NCBI GenBank assembly: GCA_937967705.1
Contig: CALCJG010000501.1
Span: 1-13,489, forward strand
Length of the DNA stretch: 13,489 bases
Direction: 5' to 3'
Source: an uncultured Spirochaetia bacterium
Lineage (GTDB): Bacteria > Spirochaetota > UBA4802 > JAGODF01
In this document: one piece after another, positions 6,846 through 13,489 of the stretch
Layout: each line of letters opens with the position of its first letter
How positions within the stretch are numbered: the stretch's first letter is position 1
The notes under the pieces: model-generated
Databases searched by the model: none
Told to the model about the DNA's origin: nothing
The model's input: only the letters and a program-made list of their open reading frames with translations
Position numbers and translations under genes: made by a program

Positions 6846-7093
6846 GCCAGTACGCCCGATGAACGGCCCGCACCCTCCGGGGTACGGGCACCGGCCGCGG
6901 GGCCTGCGGCAGCCCGGATACCGGTGCGGTTCCTTCACTCGCAGCCGGAGGGCAAATCCCCGGAGGCATGTCCTCCCCGGAAACGCCCCCCGGTCCCGGG
7001 GGAAGGCGCCGCTCCTCAAGGGAGGCACCGCCCTTCGGACGGGGGATTCCGGCGGAAAACCGGCGCCGTTTTAAAAACTACAAGGAGTTCCGG
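6846..7093 (+). other. GC-rich, hairpin-dense leader between the Y RNA and the slipin gene
   Basis: The 248 bases are far richer in G and C than the surrounding genes and hold several inverted repeats. These are GCACCGG/CCGGTGC (6888-6894, 6921-6927) enclosing GGGC/GCCC (6900-6903, 6912-6915); CCGGAGG/CCT-CC-CCGG at about 6960-6980; CCCCCG-GTCC-CGGGGG (6987-7002); and CCGG/CCGG around 7051-7066 just before GTTTT. Plus-strand frames through it give only Pro/Arg/Gly-rich text with no homology I know. It is probably a structured 5' leader of the slipin mRNA or a second small RNA. Confidence 0.45.
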
Positions 7094-8191
7094 ATGAAAA
7101 TAAACGTACCGAAAGACAGACGCGTGCTGGTCTATAAAAAAGGAAACCTGGAAAAGATGCTGAAACCCGGCTCCCATTTCTTGACGCCCTTCAGCGATTA
7201 CTCCTGCGAGGAGTTCGACGTGACGCTTCCCTTCAAACCGGCAAGGGATCTGGACCTCTACCTCACGCACGCCGATATCGCATCGGAGCTCGAACTTTTC
7301 GAGATAAAGGACACCGAAGCGGGGCTCTACTTTAAGAACGGCAACTTCACCGACCTCTTGCCTCCCGGGCGCCATGCCTTCTGGAAGGCCATGACCAGGC
7401 ACGGTGTGGTCATCCTGGACCGGACCTCCCCGCGTCTCAATCAAAAGATATCCCCCCTGATCCTGCAGAATCCCAAGGTGGCGCCCTTTGTGAGCGCTTA
7501 CCAGGTGGCCGCCCACGAAAAGGGACTGCTCTTCATCGACGGCAAACTGGAGGAGGTGCTCTCCCCGGGACAGTACTTCTATGTGCGCTCAGAGATCCCC
7601 GTTGAGTTGCAGAAGGTGGACATGCGCCAGCTCCAGCTCGATATGACGGGCCAGGAGATACTGACCGCCGACAGGGTCACGGTACGGGTCAATTTCATCT
7701 GTCACTACAAAATCACCGATCCCGAGAGGGTGCTCCTCTCCTACCGCAATTACGAGGAGCAGCTTTACATCGTCCTGCAGCTCATCCTCAGGGAGTACGT
7801 GGGTACATTGAAGCTCGACGATCTCCTGGAGAAGAAGGAGGAGATCGGCAGTTTTACCCTGGCAAAGCTCAGGGAGGCTGCCGGGTCCTGGGGACTCGAG
7901 TTCGTCTATGCCGGCGTAAAGGACATCATCCTGCCCGGAGATATCCGGGATATCATGAACGGGGTGATCAAGGCGGAGAAACAGGCCCAGGCCAACGTCA
8001 TCATGCGGCGCGAGGAAACCGCCTCCACCCGCAGCCTTCTCAATACCGCCAAGCTCATGGAGGACAACCCCCTGCTCCTGCGCCTCAAGGAGATGGAGTA
8101 CCTGGAGCGCATCAGCGAGAAGGTCCAGTCAATCTCGGTACACGGCGGCGACAGGATTCTCGAACAACTGCGGGAGCTTTTCGTCAAATAG
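7094..8191 (+). CDS. Slipin (SPFH/Band 7 family) protein with repeated N-terminal motif
   Basis: I chose ATG 7094 because AAGGAG (7082-7087) is well spaced; an extension to 6968 would add 42 low-complexity Pro/Arg residues. The 365-residue protein has the slipin core. Examples are SPGQYFYVRSEIPVELQKVD (about 157-176), the EILTADRVTVRVNFICHYKI strand pair, a conserved LREYVG-LD-LLEKKEEIG stretch, WGLEFVYAGVKDIILPGDIR and a helical AEKQAQANVIMRREE tail. Unusually, the N-terminus has no hydrophobic anchor. Instead, three copies of a motif of the form G-(hydrophobic)-G-x-LxPGxH/QxF occur at about residues 12-30, 77-96 and 144-163. Slipins form membrane-associated rings or scaffolds; members with this anchorless layout occur in RNA-repair and Ro60 neighbourhoods (from memory of published context analyses). 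Its position after the Y RNA, with no terminator between them, suggests one functional unit. Confidence 0.9.
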   Translation: MKINVPKDRRVLVYKKGNLEKMLKPGSHFLTPFSDYSCEEFDVTLPFKPARDLDLYLTHADIASELELFEIKDTEAGLYFKNGNFTDLLPPGRHAFWKAMTRHGVVILDRTSPRLNQKISPLILQNPKVAPFVSAYQVAAHEKGLLFIDGKLEEVLSPGQYFYVRSEIPVELQKVDMRQLQLDMTGQEILTADRVTVRVNFICHYKITDPERVLLSYRNYEEQLYIVLQLILREYVGTLKLDDLLEKKEEIGSFTLAKLREAAGSWGLEFVYAGVKDIILPGDIRDIMNGVIKAEKQAQANVIMRREETASTRSLLNTAKLMEDNPLLLRLKEMEYLERISEKVQSISVHGGDRILEQLRELFVK

Positions 8192-8274
8192 GCTGGATGA
8201 GATAATTTCCTGAACGACCCGGAGTTACCGTAAAAGGAAAGAAACGCCGATTTCCATAAATCGAGAAGGAATGA

Positions 8275-9411
8275 CTACACGTCCCCGCCGGCAGGGGGCT
8301 CCTCAGATCCCGCCACAGTGAGGATGTTTTTGATCATCGGGTAGCCCCGTGATTTCTCGATGACCTTCCCGTGCACCGGGCTGACCCGTACCGCAATCTT
8401 CTTGAAGGCCGAGAGGTTTTTTGTGAAGAGCTGAGCCATCGAGAGGGTGGTGTTCTTGTCGATGGCGCACTTATCATCTATATTGATGATGATCGCTTCG
8501 TTGTAGCTAAACCGCTTTTTATCATCCTTCTCCCCCAGGCCCTTCTGGAGCACTCCGGCGATCTTCCTTGACACGTCAAGCTCCGTGCTGCTCGTCCACG
8601 AACCCGAGAGGTAGAACTCCTTTTCCTTCAGGGCCCTGTGCTCTTCAGTGAGTTCCGGGACCAGTTCTCCGTCATCATAGAGGGTGTTCTCGTCCAGGCG
8701 GTAGAGGACCCTCGCGGGGGTTTCGGAAGGATTGTCCTTATGGCCGGCTTCCCCTGCATCGTCCCCGGCGGACGGCACAGCGTTATTGTCAGGTGATACC
8801 GCCGATTTTCCCCGCACCGCAGCCCCAGCCAGGACTCCGCGGATGATATCCTTCAGGGAGCCGGAGGGTATCTCCGGGTCAACCACCCTGATGGTGAACA
8901 ACTGGTCGAACCGCTCCCGGTTTTCCTTCAGCTCATCGATGAAAAAATTGATGTCGGGATTCTGGGTTGCCAGGAGGTCAAGGATTCCCCGGGGTCCGTT
9001 TCCGAGGCCGTATTCCTTCTCGAAATCCCTGCCCCGGGCGAGGAGGATGAACCTGCCGTGGATGCCGCTGGTGTCCCTTCCCTTGCTTATGATGATATAG
9101 GCGATGAGGAACGTCTTCAACAGCTTGATATTGCCCGGGTCCTCGCCGGCTCCGATGCCGAGGTCTATCCGGGCGTCCATGACGATGGCCATAGGGAACC
9201 CCCGCTCCCGAATGAAGCGCAGGAGCTCCGTCCGAATAAAGGCAGTCCGGCCGGAACGGGCGATGCCCTTCTTAATGGCCGGTATCGAGTGGAGATTGAG
9301 GAATTCCGTTTCGACAGCCATGCCGAGGCCCGTGAGGGCCTGTCGGATCGGGGCAGCGATCCGTATATTTTCTGTGATCAGGAAAACCCTGTTGGAGTAG
9401 TTTATCGGCAT
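8275..9411 (-). CDS. Unrecognised cytoplasmic protein with a receiver-like N-terminal segment
   Basis: This 378-residue, soluble-looking protein has no signal peptide or membrane helix. The first 25 residues (NRVFLITENIRIAAPIRQAL, then GLGMAVETEF) resemble the beta1-alpha1-beta2 start of a response-regulator receiver, and FPMAIVMDARIDLGIGAG near residue 92 could correspond to its central strand and Asp region. The usual Asp pair and Lys are not clearly in place. A hydrophilic, low-complexity linker (about 205-245, rich in Ala, Asp, Ser, Pro) leads to a C-terminal half with IIINIDDKCAIDKNTTLSMA, which I cannot assign. The ATG at 9411 is preceded by a poor, too-close AGGGA, so the start is less certain than the frame. 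It is convergent with the slipin gene; no functional link is visible. Codon texture supports a real gene. Confidence 0.75.
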   Translation of the reverse strand: MPINYSNRVFLITENIRIAAPIRQALTGLGMAVETEFLNLHSIPAIKKGIARSGRTAFIRTELLRFIRERGFPMAIVMDARIDLGIGAGEDPGNIKLLKTFLIAYIIISKGRDTSGIHGRFILLARGRDFEKEYGLGNGPRGILDLLATQNPDINFFIDELKENRERFDQLFTIRVVDPEIPSGSLKDIIRGVLAGAAVRGKSAVSPDNNAVPSAGDDAGEAGHKDNPSETPARVLYRLDENTLYDDGELVPELTEEHRALKEKEFYLSGSWTSSTELDVSRKIAGVLQKGLGEKDDKKRFSYNEAIIINIDDKCAIDKNTTLSMAQLFTKNLSAFKKIAVRVSPVHGKVIEKSRGYPMIKNILTVAGSEEPPAGGDV

Positions 9412-9534
9412 ATCCCTGGTTCAATGTACCGCTTGCCGCGGTTCCTTTCTATTATAAATGTCATCCCGGAACACCGTTGATCCCTGCCCTGATTATGAAA
9501 AACCCCGGGCAGGCACCGGAACGGGAACAACGCA

Positions 9535-10680
9535 TCAGCGGGGTATAATAATGATACGAAACCCCCTGGTATAGGACCCCCCGCCGCAGTGGTTTCTCGC
9601 CGCGGAACGCTCCCATTCGTCACCATCCCCCCAGGTGCCTCCCCGCACGACGTACCCGAACCCCCTGTCGGGCCCCCGGGGATCGAACTCCGGTGATTTC
9701 CCGTAATAATGCTGGGAATACTGGTCCAGGCACCATTCACTCACGTTTCCGGCCATATCGTAAAGACCCCAGGGATTGGGGAGTTTTTCCCCCACGGGGT
9801 GAACCTTCTTACCGGAGTTCCTGAAATTCCAGCTGTACCGCCCATCCCAATCATCCCCCCAGAAATAGCGGGTCGACGTTCCGGCCCGGCAGGCATACTC
9901 CCACTGCGCCTCAGAGGGCAGGCATGCCACAACCCCGTGCTTATGACCGAAACGCACGCAAAACTCCATGGCATGATCCCAGGAGACCATTTCAACGGGA
10001 TAACTCCCCGTAAACAGACCGCCGAAGAAGCCCTTGTAAGACGAGGGATTTTTCCCCATGATCTTTTTGTACTGCGACTGTGTTACCTCGTATCGGCTCA
10101 TCCAGAAGGGACTTACCCTGACGGCGTGCACGGGAGATTCATCCTTTTTGACATTCGATCCCATCGAAAAGGTCCCCCCGGGGATGTAGAGGAATTCCAT
10201 GGCGCCGACGGTGACGGCGTCACCCCGTTTGCCTGTATGTACAGTTGGAAGGGACTGCTCCGGAGAGGTGTTTACCGTCAGCCGGTATCCGCCTTCCCTG
10301 CCGAAACGTTCGCTCACCACGATCCGGCATCCCCCGCCATTAACCAGGCCGACAATCCTTGCCCTGCGGGTAACCCGGCTGCCGTTATACTCCGCAGGAT
10401 GGATGGCCTCGTACTTTTTCCCGCTGCCGTGGATCAGCAGGAGATCCGGCTCAAAGTCGCTCTTCTTGTCCTCGTTCTCACAATCCACCAGGATAACGGC
10501 GTCTCTCTTCAGTGCGAGGGAAAAGTGCTGCTTTTCATTGCGTTTCAGGACGCCTGTAACAATTTCTCCCGACCGGACAGTCCTCACGGTATCCGCGAAT
10601 GACAGCGGCCCTTCGTACGAAGAAATCAGAACGAAGAGCCCGCAGGCAGCGAAAAAACCCATGAGCGATTTCTTGATCAT
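9535..10680 (-). CDS. Secreted SUMF1/formylglycine-generating-enzyme-family protein with N-terminal PPC-like domain
   Basis: I placed the start at 10680, where GGAGGGG lies at correct spacing; an in-frame ATG five codons earlier overlaps that site. The 381-residue product has a signal peptide (residues 1-29, ending near SFADT). A beta-sandwich resembling pre-peptidase C-terminal domains follows (about 35-138: EIVTGVLKRNEKQHFSLALK, then DPDLLLIHGSGK-type text), and then a full SUMF1 domain (about 160-378). Hallmarks of the latter are FLYIPGGTFSMGS, FWMSRYEVTQSQYKKIMGK, CLPSEAQWEYACRAGTSTRY, LYDMAGNVSEWCLD, VVRGGTW and RGFRI. Only one cysteine (Cys365, in ARNHCGGGS) occupies the region where true formylglycine-generating enzymes carry two copper-binding cysteines, so sulfatase activation is doubtful. 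SUMF1-fold proteins also include EgtB-like iron enzymes and non-enzymatic carbohydrate binders. Confidence 0.9.
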   Translation of the reverse strand: MIKKSLMGFFAACGLFVLISSYEGPLSFADTVRTVRSGEIVTGVLKRNEKQHFSLALKRDAVILVDCENEDKKSDFEPDLLLIHGSGKKYEAIHPAEYNGSRVTRRARIVGLVNGGGCRIVVSERFGREGGYRLTVNTSPEQSLPTVHTGKRGDAVTVGAMEFLYIPGGTFSMGSNVKKDESPVHAVRVSPFWMSRYEVTQSQYKKIMGKNPSSYKGFFGGLFTGSYPVEMVSWDHAMEFCVRFGHKHGVVACLPSEAQWEYACRAGTSTRYFWGDDWDGRYSWNFRNSGKKVHPVGEKLPNPWGLYDMAGNVSEWCLDQYSQHYYGKSPEFDPRGPDRGFGYVVRGGTWGDGDEWERSAARNHCGGGSYTRGFRIIIIPR

Positions 10681-10826
10681 ACTACACCCCTCCATTGATT
10701 TGATATCTGCTGTAACCCATAACCCCTTTGACTGTTTACATCAAGGAAATTATCATACTTCCCGGAAAAAAGAACTACGATAGACCGCCTTTTTTTTATT
10801 CATAGCATATCCCCGTGACATTTTTT

Positions 10827-10855
10827 TTGCTTTAAATACAATCCTGCAGTATTAA
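10827..10855 (+). promoter_or_regulatory. Possible sigma70 promoter of the small gene at 10909
   Basis: TTGCTT (10827-10832) is followed after 17 bases by TATTAA (10850-10855) in an AT-rich stretch that starts with eight Ts. It lies about 55 bases before the start codon and is correctly oriented. The hexamers are imperfect, so this is tentative. Confidence 0.45.
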
Positions 10856-10908
10856 TAATGTCATGAAGCCGTGCCTATGATAATTCTTAATAATTCGAGG
10901 TGTGCACA

Positions 10909-11103
10909 ATGCTTACCAACAGCGGGAAAAAACTTGAGGATGCGATCAAAAGGGCGATAGAGGATCATGTGGTAACCAATGCCGAATACGAGGAGATATA
11001 CAATATCGCGCTTGAGGACGGCAGGATCGACGAGCATGAGAGGATCCTTCTTCAGGAATTTAAAAACATGATCGCCGACAAGACGATCAAGCGGGTACCA
11101 TAA
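10909..11103 (+). CDS. Small acidic helical protein, TerB-like in texture
   Basis: The product has 64 residues from ATG 10909, preceded by GAGG at 10897-10900; a GTG at 10900 is an alternative start that would overlap this site. The sequence is almost wholly helical and strongly charged, with LEDAIKRAIEDHVVTNAEYE and IALEDGRIDEHERILLQEFK. The acidic loop DGRIDEHE between two helices recalls the repeated DG-xID-xxE motif of TerB-type and related tellurite-resistance/metal-binding domains. At this length it would be less than half of such a domain, so the likeness may be only structural. It is transcribed divergently from the SUMF1 protein to its left. No partner gene is adjacent, and function is unknown. 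Confidence 0.65.
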   Translation: MLTNSGKKLEDAIKRAIEDHVVTNAEYEEIYNIALEDGRIDEHERILLQEFKNMIADKTIKRVP

Positions 11104-11646
11104 CCTGCGGGGCCTATTCCGCTACGGCCGCAATCTTTCCACGGCGAGGTCCTTAACCGCAACGGGGTACTTGAGATAGGATACTCCCCTCTCCATCCCG
11201 AGGTGGCCGCACGCAAAGGCGTTACAACGGTTATGAAACGCTTCTAAACCATGGGACAGGCTCTCATGGGCTATACATCACCCTGATGATGACTTCCTAT
11301 TCCTATGCAGGAATACGCCACAACGTTTCCCCAAAAATTGCCGCGAAAGGCCCTTCTATGAAACCCGGATCCCCGCAGAAGAAGCCCCTCGGATGCAAAA
11401 ACCTCTTTTCAGCGGGCTCAACATTGATGCGGGTTTTTCAGCACAGCAGACCGGCCTGCAGGCAGGCACATCGGGCAAGGATAGCTCCGGGCAGGGGATG
11501 TGATGCCTAAATTTTCATATTAAAGCAGTCCCGTGCTTCTATCCCTTTAGTGATTTTATACGGATTGCCGCATCTGCAGAGTATGTAACCCTTCACAAGG
11601 CAGAAGCACTTCAATCTCGTTGAAGAATTGGCACATGGAAGAATGC
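11104..11646. other. Gene-poor region; possible coding remnant at its left end
   Basis: No full gene is visible. The frame of the preceding small gene stays open past its TAA for 47 codons (11104-11244), with protein-like wording (GVLEIGYSPLHPEVAARKGV near the end) but no start codon. A 74-codon plus frame at 11286-11510 is rich in Pro, Ser and Arg and unconvincing. Perfect short inverted repeats are TATTCCT/AGGAATA (11298-11315, ATGC loop) and CTTCAA/TTGAAG (11609-11625). The latter lies just beyond the minus-strand SUMF1 gene and could weakly help terminate it. Confidence 0.35.
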
Positions 11647-12711
11647 TCAGGGCGCTGATCTCGCAAGGCGAAAACCCATAACCCCACTACCTAAGGTAGG
11701 ATTTTGGGATAATATTTTACCTATTTCCAAATTTAATACCCCAAAATAACATCCAGCCCGGCCCACTCTGGTAGATCCTTGCGTATACCAGTCAAAACAT
11801 AATTCCCACACATTTCCACTCATATCATAGAGGCCCAGGGAATTAGACATAATATCCTTAACCACCTTGGTGTGGGATTGATCGCACCACGCCACTTTTT
11901 TTGTGGCTGTTAAATCACTCGTGCTGGCTTCTGCGCCGCTGGCGGAATCGCCTCTGGTAAACCAGGGATCTGCGTAACCGTCAACGGTGTTTATTGAATC
12001 GTTGCGCCAGCGCGCGGCCAGTTCCCATTCATTGATCGTAACAAGCCGAAAACCCTTCGCTGTTTCTTTAACATAGGGATTGTCCTGCCCCCCAGGAGTG
12101 GTGTTAATCGCAGCATAATTAGCGCTTCGTATCAAGGTTGAATACCCCGCATCGGTATAATAGACCGGATCAAGATCGGGTTCATCTCCGTTTGTAATGT
12201 TATAATATTCCGTAAGAGCATTGCACCATATCATGGCATGACGCCAATTTACATAGGTAACGGGTTCCTGGCTGCCTGTATCGCTTCCCGGGACACCATC
12301 ATCACCGGCACGAGGATCACGATTTGTATCAAAAGTAAATACGTACAAAACTCCTCCATCAGCGCGTTTTCCCCCTCCTGCATCCGTTGTTGCCCATGAA
12401 TACACCTTATACCATAGCTCATAGGTTACCTCGGTCTCTCCCATCCAATACGCGTTAGGCACCATGGCTGCTCCATTGTTAGTTTCACCGGTGGGAAAAG
12501 TTTTTCCTCCCGGCACAAAGGCCATCTGAAAAGAGACATCTCCAACCGTATAATTAACTTTCTCTCCTGGATAGTACACCTTGTTCCGCCACCTTTGGTG
12601 CATTTCTTCCAATCCATTCCAGCAGGAAAAGAACAGCAGACAAAAGATAGCGCAGAGAAGAATCCGAGTCGGTTTCCCTCTATGCGTCAGTTCATAGATA
12701 TTTTTTTTCAT
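11647..12711 (-). CDS. SUMF1-family lipoprotein
   Basis: The 354-residue product begins with basic residues and a hydrophobic segment ending LFFSC (Cys30), a lipobox, so it is probably an envelope lipoprotein. From about residue 55 it carries a SUMF1/EgtB/PvdO-type domain: FQMAFVPGGKTFPTGE, YWMGETEVTYELWYKVYSWA, VTYVNWRHAMIWCNALTEYY, FRLVTINEWELAARWRND, LGLYDMSGNVWELCFDWY and a final MGFRLARS. The segment that is normally RVxRGGSW followed by an Arg-rich stretch is altered here to RVGRAGCYFG and carries no basic/aromatic pocket residues I can recognise, so enzymatic activity is uncertain. Sequence wording is quite different from the other SUMF1 gene at 9535, so the two are not a recent duplication. 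Ribosome-binding signal is weak (GAGA). The left end is in a gene-poor region. Confidence 0.87.
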   Translation of the reverse strand: MKKNIYELTHRGKPTRILLCAIFCLLFFSCWNGLEEMHQRWRNKVYYPGEKVNYTVGDVSFQMAFVPGGKTFPTGETNNGAAMVPNAYWMGETEVTYELWYKVYSWATTDAGGGKRADGGVLYVFTFDTNRDPRAGDDGVPGSDTGSQEPVTYVNWRHAMIWCNALTEYYNITNGDEPDLDPVYYTDAGYSTLIRSANYAAINTTPGGQDNPYVKETAKGFRLVTINEWELAARWRNDSINTVDGYADPWFTRGDSASGAEASTSDLTATKKVAWCDQSHTKVVKDIMSNSLGLYDMSGNVWELCFDWYTQGSTRVGRAGCYFGVLNLEIGKILSQNPTLGSGVMGFRLARSAP

Positions 12712-12767
12712 ATTATCTCACCCCGCAAAAATACCTTTTAAAAAATGCCATAAGCACGCTAACACAC

Positions 12768-12809
12768 TTTTAAACCCGTATGATCCGCCATCCCGCGTCC
12801 GGGTTAAAA
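12768..12809 (-). terminator. Bidirectional terminator-like hairpin between the last two genes
   Basis: TTTTA-AACCCG (12768-12778) and CGGGTT-AAAA (12800-12809) form an inverted repeat with one bulged A and a 21-base loop. On the minus strand the hairpin is flanked by runs of T, and it begins 7 bases after the stop codon of the gene at 12816. It most likely ends that transcript and so separates it from the SUMF1 lipoprotein gene. Confidence 0.5.
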
Positions 12810-12815
12810 CTAGTT

Positions 12816-13489
12816 CTAAAGCTTCCAACCCGCAGCAATCTCCATACGCGTGTAGGGATAGTCGAAGACTGCCTTCTTGATGAGCATTCCCTGCTCCAAA
12901 TGAATGCGCAGAATCACATTATTCCTCCATTCATAGTCGAAGGACAATCCCGCCCCCGCCACAGGACCAAAATCTCTTAGATGCTTCGTGGTATCCATAA
13001 GCGTATTACTGTCCCTTTCAGTATAGGGAATATCCAGATAGGCACCTCCACCGAAAATATACGGTATCATGGAAAATCGCTCTGTATAATAAACCCTGTA
13101 ACCCAAACTTGCCGTGAGGGGGGCAAAGAGGCCGTAAGAAGTCTTCTGGATCTCCGAATCGGATGACTTCTTACCCGTTAGATAATAGAAACCTGTTGAC
13201 ACACCGACCTCAACATTTGGAAATATGAGGTTGGGCCAAGCGAAACTGAAAGAGCCCCCTGCTCCAATCCCCACAAGATCACCGAAGCTCCTGGAGGGGT
13301 AAAGAATACCCATTGAAAAAATTAATGGATACACCCCCGCCGTGATGTTAACCTCTTTTGCCTCCGATTCAAAACCCCCATCGTCCACTGCCGTCACCAG
13401 CACCCTGATGAAATCAATCTTGCCCGATAGGGTATTGGATTTCCCCCGAAAATCAGGACACTCAGTTAAGCTTAGAACCGATATTAAGT
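12816..13489 (-). CDS. Partial lipoprotein with C-terminal outer-membrane beta-barrel-like domain
   Basis: The minus-strand frame is open from the right window edge to TAG at 12816-12818, so the true start lies outside the window. A GTG at 13403 is only an internal codon. The edge-proximal residues read LISVLSLTEC, the end of a hydrophobic signal and a lipobox-like Cys, so the protein is probably lipidated. About 60 residues with an Ig/cadherin-like strand pair (IDFIRVLVTAVDDGGF, SEAKEVNITAG) follow. The rest alternates polar and aromatic residues with glycine-rich turns (GVGAGGS-type, YYLTGKKSS, GYRVYYTERFSMIPYIFGGG, RMEIAAGWKL), as in small opacity-type barrels of about 8 strands. A lipidated N-terminus on a barrel is unusual; the barrel part could instead be a soluble beta sandwich. 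Function is unknown. Confidence 0.75.
   Translation of the reverse strand, partial: LISVLSLTECPDFRGKSNTLSGKIDFIRVLVTAVDDGGFESEAKEVNITAGVYPLIFSMGILYPSRSFGDLVGIGAGGSFSFAWPNLIFPNVEVGVSTGFYYLTGKKSSDSEIQKTSYGLFAPLTASLGYRVYYTERFSMIPYIFGGGAYLDIPYTERDSNTLMDTTKHLRDFGPVAGAGLSFDYEWRNNVILRIHLEQGMLIKKAVFDYPYTRMEIAAGWKL

Noticed and set aside
7016..7516. A 166-codon minus-strand frame opposite the slipin gene
   Set aside because: It is antisense to a well-supported slipin and encodes low-quality, Gly/Arg/His-rich text with no motifs.
9483..9513. CCTGCCC/GGGCAGG inverted repeat as a terminator
   Set aside because: The 17-base loop itself holds the T-run, and no T-tract follows the stem, so termination is not supported.
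9709..10602. A 297-codon plus-strand frame opposite the SUMF1 gene
   Set aside because: The minus frame has clear SUMF1 motifs; the plus frame has no ribosome-binding site, no motif and proline-rich text typical of antisense reading.
1..13489. CRISPR array, insertion sequence, rRNA genes or attachment-site duplication
   Set aside because: No regularly spaced repeats, transposase motifs, terminal inverted repeats or rRNA-like sequence were seen on either strand.

Overview
The window looks like chromosomal DNA of a Gram-negative bacterium with a didermic envelope. Outer-membrane barrels, loose lipoboxes (SLTEC, LFFSC, LDSC) and several SUMF1-type lipoproteins are all present. A spirochaete-like lineage would fit, but this is inferred from protein style only and is weakly supported. 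By eye, the left operon and the rightmost two genes are more AT-rich than the middle (about 5040-10700).

Layout. 1-137 is the end of a PLP-dependent sulfhydrylase/cystathionine synthase-type gene. 161-4674 is a tight plus-strand operon: a possible 26-codon leader, a YtkA/FixH-like lipoprotein, an outer-membrane barrel, an exported FMN-binding-like protein, a MacB/FtsX-type ABC permease with its ATPase, and an Rrf2 regulator with IscR-like cysteines. It reads as a redox- or metal-responsive envelope transport unit with its own regulator; the substrate is unknown. Convergent to it, on the minus strand, is a DUF368 (PopT-type) polyprenyl-phosphate transporter.

The most interesting part is 6582-8191. 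A good sigma70-type promoter drives a structured non-coding RNA whose core (6728-6789) is a circularly permuted tRNA. In order it has the 3' anticodon strand, a 5-nt variable loop, a T-arm, an acceptor-like stem capped by a GAAA tetraloop, a D-arm and the 5' anticodon strand. This is the architecture known for bacterial Y RNAs of the YrlA class, which partner Ro60/Rsr proteins. The ends of the RNA can pair to form a closing stem. A GC-rich, hairpin-dense leader follows, then a slipin (SPFH/Band 7) gene with three N-terminal sequence repeats. No Ro60 gene is in the window, so this is a Y RNA-slipin locus whose protein partner lies elsewhere, if it exists.

Downstream, on the minus strand, are an unrecognised protein with a receiver-like N-terminus and a secreted PPC-like plus SUMF1 fusion. 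A small plus-strand acidic helical protein is transcribed divergently from the latter. After a gene-poor stretch come a SUMF1-type lipoprotein and a partial lipoprotein/beta-barrel gene cut by the right edge, both on the minus strand and separated by a terminator-like hairpin.
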